This document shows, piece after piece, positions 62,686 through 64,000 of a stretch of 64,000 bases of DNA. The stretch covers positions 62,001 to 126,000 of the forward strand of contig NZ_FOVW01000007.1 of NCBI RefSeq assembly GCF_900115305.1. Direction: 5' to 3'. The translations under genes were made by a program, and so were the position numbers. This DNA is from Algoriphagus ornithinivorans (GTDB taxonomy: Bacteria; Bacteroidota; Bacteroidia; Cytophagales; Cyclobacteriaceae). Within the stretch, counting starts at the first letter, position 1, and each line of letters begins with the position of its first letter. The notes beneath the pieces were generated by a model. That model did not search any database. It worked only from the letters and a program-made list of their open reading frames with translations, and was not told the DNA's origin.

Positions 62686-64000
62686 AGAGAGGGTGATGCT
62701 TCTTTTACTTTCAAATCTTTACCGGCACTAATTTTATCTCGTCTTTTCTTGATTTGATAAACGCTTAGTAAACTTATTCCAATCATCAAGGGAGAAATAA
62801 ATGTTCTCATGGCTGCATGGAAACTTGTATAAATCCCAACTGCAAAACAGGCCAATAAAATACCTTTGATCATAGGATTCTTGTGAAAAGAAAAATTATT
62901 GAGTCCTACATACATTAACAATAAAAAATTGATAAGGCCTAGGACCCCATGCTCAGCCAGTAGTCTACTGAGTTCTATGTGGGCGGCAACTTCCACCATA
63001 GTATCTCTTAAATATCTTGAAGCACCCGCTCCGACTCCAAAAAGCAAATTGTCATACCAAAGCTCCAAATCACCTAAGAAGATGTCTACTCTACCAGTTG
63101 TATAAGTATTGAGATCAATTTCTTTAGAACCTGCCAAGGTACCTGCCGTTTCTCCTTGGTATCGAAGCAGCAAAAGCCCATCGGTAATTTCATTAGCTAT
63201 ATAAAAAGCAGTAACAACAAAGACGATAGTAGGAACAACAAACTTACCTACTTTTGGAAGTTTGAACCTCTTAATTTCATTTTGCGAACTTCTTGCAAGG
63301 AAAAAGAGCACAACAACCACTCCGACCACTGTTCCAAACATTCCTCCTCTGGAAAAAGTCAAAAGCCCTTGAACGGTAAAGACTAGGAATATAATAGCGT
63401 CCAACCAGCGATATCCAGTCAGCTTCCATTTATTCAACCAAATAACAAATACCAAAAAAGCTCCCAAGCCCAAGGCAGTAGAAACTTGATTGGATCCAAA
63501 CCCAGCACTAGTTACAGAGTTGGCACCTAATTCAAAATCTATTTCATCAAAGTCAGGCAATCTGTAGAAAGTATAGCTTAAAACAGAAATAAGAGGTAAA
63601 GTGGCTAGTAAAAACACTTTGGAAAAAACTGAAACACTGATCTTTTTTTTGTAAAAGAACCAGACAACCAATGCAACATTGATTGGCCCCACCACATTAA
63701 AGACAATATCAAGCCATTCAACTTTTCCTGACGAGTCTATCATCAGCCCAGGAATTAGACATATCAAAAGTAAAAAACCGATCCAGCTTTTTGACTCGAA
63801 CATGATAATGCCAAATACCATTAAAAGAAATAAAAGATATTTCCCTAATTCGTAAGGTATAAATGGCGATGTACCTGCCATTCGTGCAAGTAGTTCAAAA
63901 GAAATCAAATAAACCGTGTATAAAATCAAATAGCTTGGGTTATCGCTGGACTTTATGACCCCAAAAAACGAGATAACCGCGATTGAATAAAACCAAACTA
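62682..64000 (-). CDS. O-antigen ligase/polymerase-like membrane protein (5' partial)
   Basis: Polytopic membrane protein of the WaaL/Wzy O-antigen ligase family, with about ten helices and the periplasmic loop bearing FSRGGMFGTVVGVVVVLFF (about residue 192) and ARxxNxx-like ELSRLLAEHGVLGLINFLLLM, the family's late H motif. The frame stays open from the apparent TTG start at 63929 to the right edge (residues WFYSIAVISFFGVIKSSDNPSYL upstream), so the true start lies beyond the window. Likely transfers or polymerises the glycan in the periplasm. Confidence 0.82.
   Translation of the reverse strand, partial: VWFYSIAVISFFGVIKSSDNPSYLILYTVYLISFELLARMAGTSPFIPYELGKYLLFLLMVFGIIMFESKSWIGFLLLICLIPGLMIDSSGKVEWLDIVFNVVGPINVALVVWFFYKKKISVSVFSKVFLLATLPLISVLSYTFYRLPDFDEIDFELGANSVTSAGFGSNQVSTALGLGAFLVFVIWLNKWKLTGYRWLDAIIFLVFTVQGLLTFSRGGMFGTVVGVVVVLFFLARSSQNEIKRFKLPKVGKFVVPTIVFVVTAFYIANEITDGLLLLRYQGETAGTLAGSKEIDLNTYTTGRVDIFLGDLELWYDNLLFGVGAGASRYLRDTMVEVAAHIELSRLLAEHGVLGLINFLLLMYVGLNNFSFHKNPMIKGILLACFAVGIYTSFHAAMRTFISPLMIGISLLSVYQIKKRRDKISAGKDLKVKEASPSL

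Noticed and set aside
1..64000. tRNA, rRNA or transposase genes
   Set aside because: None was seen; no cloverleaf-like sequence and no DDE, tyrosine recombinase or Y1 transposase motif in the open frames.

Overview
The window looks like the chromosome of a Bacteroidota bacterium, most likely order Cytophagales (Cyclobacteriaceae, Algoriphagus-like). The reasons are an AT-rich sequence, a type IX secretion (T9SS) type B sorting domain at the C-terminus of a 2,898-residue surface protein, TAnnTTTG-type promoter elements, little sign of Shine-Dalgarno sequences, and a surface-glycan locus headed by a winged-helix regulator. The placement is inferred from protein style; no rRNA or other marker is present. 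All well-supported genes lie on the minus strand, so transcription runs from high to low coordinates.

Reading in that direction, 64000-55244 is a tightly coupled glycan operon: an O-antigen-ligase/polymerase-like membrane protein cut by the right edge, a CapK-like adenylating enzyme, a glycosyltransferase-like protein, a GT4, an NAD-sugar epimerase, a second GT4 and an asparagine synthase-type amidotransferase. After a 524-base gap, 54719-48708 holds a GT8, an exostosin-like GT, a GNAT, a polysaccharide deacetylase, a methyltransferase and a GT61. Then comes the giant lectin/SprB-like T9SS adhesin (48219-39523), whose stop overlaps the start of a sialic/legionaminic-type synthase. The epimerase (neuC-like), CMP-sugar transferase (neuA-like), a second asparagine synthase and a WecA-like initiating transferase follow.

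32749-28317 is an unrelated four-gene set of secreted proteins (lipoprotein, two small periplasmic or surface proteins, a leucine-rich-repeat protein), closed by a clear terminator. Between 28275 and 26498 no credible protein gene is seen. This stretch holds three copies of a hairpin module whose stems differ in sequence but keep their pairing, and a candidate small RNA on the plus strand.

The second glycan locus runs from 26497 to 98. It starts with a winged-helix regulator and a DPM1-like GT2. Next come a WecD-like acetyltransferase, a methyltransferase and a WecE/RffA-like aminotransferase, a pair that would fit dTDP-Fuc4NAc synthesis. These genes are separated by arrays of exact 7-bp (and 8-bp) repeats, some organised into 142-bp tandem units. 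Downstream are two MBOAT/three SGNH-like O-acylation genes, an ABC exporter (Wzm/Wzt), three FkbM-type methyltransferases, one further methyltransferase and eight glycosyltransferase-like genes with one WbsX-like protein. This suggests ABC-exported, O-acylated and O-methylated surface polysaccharide.

The most unusual signals are the heptanucleotide repeat system (including in-frame copies at the same site in both MBOAT genes), the covarying hairpin modules, the palindrome-associated candidate small RNA, and the coupling of a giant adhesin gene to nonulosonic acid synthesis.
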